Source: Liolophura sinensis
Lineage: Eukaryota > Mollusca > Polyplacophora > Chitonida > Chitonidae
NCBI RefSeq assembly: GCF_032854445.1
Contig: NC_088301.1
Location: forward strand, 37,125,187-37,189,186
Direction: 5' to 3'
DNA: 64,000 nucleotides
Shown: positions 61,681-64,000 of the stretch, piece by piece
Numbering within the stretch: position 1 is the stretch's first letter
Layout: every line of letters begins with the position of its first letter
Made by a program: the position numbers and the translations under genes
Notes under the pieces: generated by a model
What the model saw: only the letters and a program-made list of their open reading frames with translations
Told to the model about the DNA's origin: nothing
Database searches by the model: none

Positions 61681-62229
61681 TGTGAACAATCTGACATGAA
61701 CTGGAGAAAAAGTATAGTTTTTGTTGTAGCCTTAAATTCTCATCTTAGCGATTAGAGCGCAGTTTCTTAAGAAGGAAGGAAAAAGTTACCGTAATTAATA
61801 CGAAATGTACAGGCAACATACAATATAAAACAACTTTTTTAACTGAAAAGAAACCTCAAAACCTGCTTGCTTATAAATGAAATATGGTGTAATTTGGGAT
61901 TCAAATGTTTTTCTATACGAACTGCCATAAAAGACAAAATATTTGTATTTGATATTTCAATTTACCACACAACAGAGCAGGTAGCCATTTTCCTTCTTAT
62001 ACACATTTTAGTGGTTAGCAACCAAGAACCTCATAATCTAGCATATCCATAAGCTCACCACGATGAAGTATGGTATTATGATGATGCAGGAAAGTTTCAG
62101 TGTTCTTTTGGCATCAGTTATACCGTGGCTTGTGGTGTGCAGAATGTACATATGTGTACGGTTCCATTTATGGCAGTTCGAGGTTAGGCTATATCTTTTT
62201 GAGGCCTGGCCTTATTACACTTTTTTGTT

Positions 62230-62440
62230 CACGCCTGCTTGTAAATTGGTTGCATGGCTATACGTCTTTGCTTACACCTGCATATAAACTGGTTGCATGC
62301 TTACACTTTTTTGCTCACGCCTGCATGTAAATTAGTTGCGCGATTACACTTTTTGCTCACGTTTGCTTGTAAATTGGTTGCATGGTTATACTTTTTTGAT
62401 TACACCGGCATGTAAAGTGGTTGCTTGGTTATACATTTTG
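62230..62440 (+). repeat. Minisatellite 4, 43-bp unit, ~5 copies
   Basis: GTAAATTGGTTGCATGG..TA(C)AC recurs at 62241, 62284, 62327, 62369 and 62412, joined by CTTTTTTGCTCACGCCTGC. Confidence 0.9.
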
Positions 62441-62586
62441 TTAATCTTTCTCTGTGTGTATACAGTGTAAAGTACATGTATGTATGTTGGTGCCTGTGGA
62501 TACATATATGTATGTTCAGGGTGTAAGAGCTGGGTTATGCTGTTTTGTTCACCAACCTAGCCTTATCTACACCATAACGTTCATTT

Positions 62587-62760
62587 ATTTATTTGATTGG
62601 TGTTTTACACCGTATTCAAGAATATTTCACTCATACGACGGCGGCCATCATTATGGCGAGAGGAAATCGTGCACAGCCAGAGGGAAACCCACGCGCATCC
62701 TCAGTTGCTGCCAGACATTTCCACATACGGCCGGTGAGGAAGCCAGCATTTAACGTTCAT
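62587..62760 (+). repeat. Dispersed repeat, TTTGATTGGTGT family, best copy
   Basis: TTTGATTGGTGTTTTACACC, then TATTCAAGAATATTTCACTCATACGACGGCGGCCATCATTATGGCGAGAGGAAA and AACCCACGCGCATCCTCAG-type blocks, ending GGTGAGGAAGCCAGCATT. It allows the copies at 5.3, 24.1, 28.9 and 51.3 kb to be recognised. Confidence 0.8.
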
Positions 62761-63894
62761 TTGAGAGCTAGGGCTAAAACAATTGGTATCAAACTATGCG
62801 TCGACACAGACATTCGTGTACCTGCCGTCAACCAAAATCGACGTTCGGGGTAAATAATCGAAATTCCCAAAACCACGTTTATCACAAACCACCAAAGAAT
62901 TAATAATGTATATAAAGTAAGAAATCGTAAAGAAATCATGTTAAGACATAAGAAATGTTCTGTTGAACACCTAAACAATTAGCGATCGAATTCTTTGTGA
63001 CGAATAGCATAGTACAGAGGATGGAGAAATGTCCTATGACGGTGCGTGTATTTGAGCGTCTAGTAATTTAGTGACACAGTCAGAGTTTTTAAGAGATTAC
63101 ACATAGCTGACACCTGATTTTTTTTTGCAACTGCACGATAATACTTACTCCAAAATGACTGTATACCTACTTGTGAGAGACTAGATTCAAGTTTGGTGGT
63201 ACAGCTTCTTAACTCCACATTAAAGGGAGCTTTACAAGTTAGGCAAATGTTGTGGTAAATCCGTGTGACGGGAAGGTATGGATAAACTTCTCTGTTTAAG
63301 AAATAACCGATGCTTCTTAAATTAAATAGTTCCTCCAGAGTGTAGGTACGTACGTTATATATGCACTGTGGTGTTATTACAGCTGAAGTCATTATTATCT
63401 AATTCATTATTGATCTTTTACCTGTCTGAGTCGCTGTTACCCACTGATGGGATGACATCTATATGAACAATCATGTCACGTGAAAGACGTCGTCATCGCA
63501 ACAACACATATGACGCCGAAAGATTTTCGGCCGTTTCCGACATTCCTGTAAACAAGCTCGGGTTTTTCCGTGGCGTCAGGCTCCCAGCTCTTTAATAAAT
63601 ATTCAATAACCCTCGACCATTTTCGTATTACCTATAAAGAAGACGATCAAAGAATATAATATCATGTTTTACTCCCTCTCATGTTTTACTGGCGCGCGTG
63701 CGAAACACTCGTCCGATGATGTAAATAGAACGGACGAGTATTTTGAAATGGGATGTTGTTTTCGCTAACAAAAATGAATGGATACCATCAGACGCCAGGT
63801 CTTACCAGAGCAACGTCTCGCAACATTGTTAATTTCATTCCATCCCATCTGGACGAAAGTAAGGTGACATGTCCAACGCCCGGGAGCAGGATCA

Positions 63895-63973
63895 TGACGT
63901 CATTTTATTGACGTCAAATGTTCCTTACCCAGCTCATCATGTTGACGTCACACTACATGTTACATGTTGACGT
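63895..63973. promoter_or_regulatory. Cluster of CRE-type TGACGTCA palindromes
   Basis: Perfect TGACGTCA at 63895-63902, 63909-63916 and 63943-63950, and a half site TGACGTAG at 63968. Such palindromes bind CREB/ATF bZIP factors. The position fits a promoter of the minus-strand gene or of a gene beyond the right edge. Confidence 0.6.
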
Positions 63974-64000
63974 AGCGGTGTGAGGCAGCGAGGTAGCGAG

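Larger units (their letters stand above)
61681..63890. other. Upstream region of the unknown gene
   Basis: Should hold its 5' UTR exon(s) and promoter. Contains the 43-bp tandem repeat and one dispersed repeat. A minus-strand open frame at 63060-63392 (110 codons) ends near a possible donor but shows no recognised domain. An E-box CACGTG lies at 63477-63482. GC and CpG rise from about 63480 onward, typical of a promoter. Confidence 0.5.

Noticed and set aside
63060-63392. 110-codon minus-strand frame TLEELFNLRSIGYFL...
   Set aside because: Could be a 5' exon of the unknown gene (possible donor gtatac) but there is no phase or homology support.

Overview
The window is a stretch of animal nuclear DNA: AT-rich, with small exons separated by canonical GT-AG introns, many microsatellites, tRNA-related SINE-like copies and foldback elements. 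The protein matches and the style of the repeats (SINE-like tails ending in TTAAACCCCA, frequent TACATGTA) point to a lophotrochozoan, most likely a mollusc. The species cannot be named from sequence alone.

Layout. (1) 2.0-31.3 kb, plus strand: a 38-exon gene for a large lipid transfer protein (vitellogenin/apolipophorin superfamily), about 2,500 residues from the first exon I can support. It has a vitellogenin-type N-terminal module, a KLPPGF hexapeptide repeat insert, middle lipid-binding regions, a furin-type RGKR site, then a von Willebrand D domain, a C8-type cysteine module and a degenerate VWA-like domain. The signal-peptide exon was not identified. (2) 31.3-36.6 kb: intergenic, with a 200-N gap whose two edges carry the same 26-27 bases. 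(3) 36.6-40.1 kb, minus strand: a two-exon TMEM53 gene. (4) 40.13-40.52 kb: a short shared promoter region with two CCAAT boxes in inverted orientation. (5) 40.5-50.6 kb, plus strand: a twelve-exon ARMH1 (C1orf228) gene. TMEM53 and ARMH1 are, to my knowledge, also divergent neighbours in human, so this looks like an ancient bidirectional gene pair. (6) 52.2-56.4 kb: three different adjacent minisatellites, one with a higher-order period of about 240 bp. (7) 57.8-61.7 kb, minus strand: an eight-exon gene for a 335-residue protein I do not recognise; all splice phases agree and a poly(A) signal lies just past the stop. (8) 61.7-64.0 kb: its probable upstream region, with a 43-bp tandem repeat, a dispersed repeat and, at the edge, a cluster of TGACGTCA (CRE-type) palindromes.

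Reading the exons by phase exposes eight single-base frameshifts, four in the lipid transfer protein gene and four in ARMH1, nearly all at short homopolymers. Both genes otherwise keep intact splice sites and conserved protein, so I read these as assembly indels rather than gene decay. They would badly confuse automatic annotation.

The lipid transfer gene and TMEM53 are convergent, and TMEM53 and ARMH1 are divergent. There is no sign that the lipid transfer gene or the unknown gene works in one pathway with the TMEM53/ARMH1 pair.
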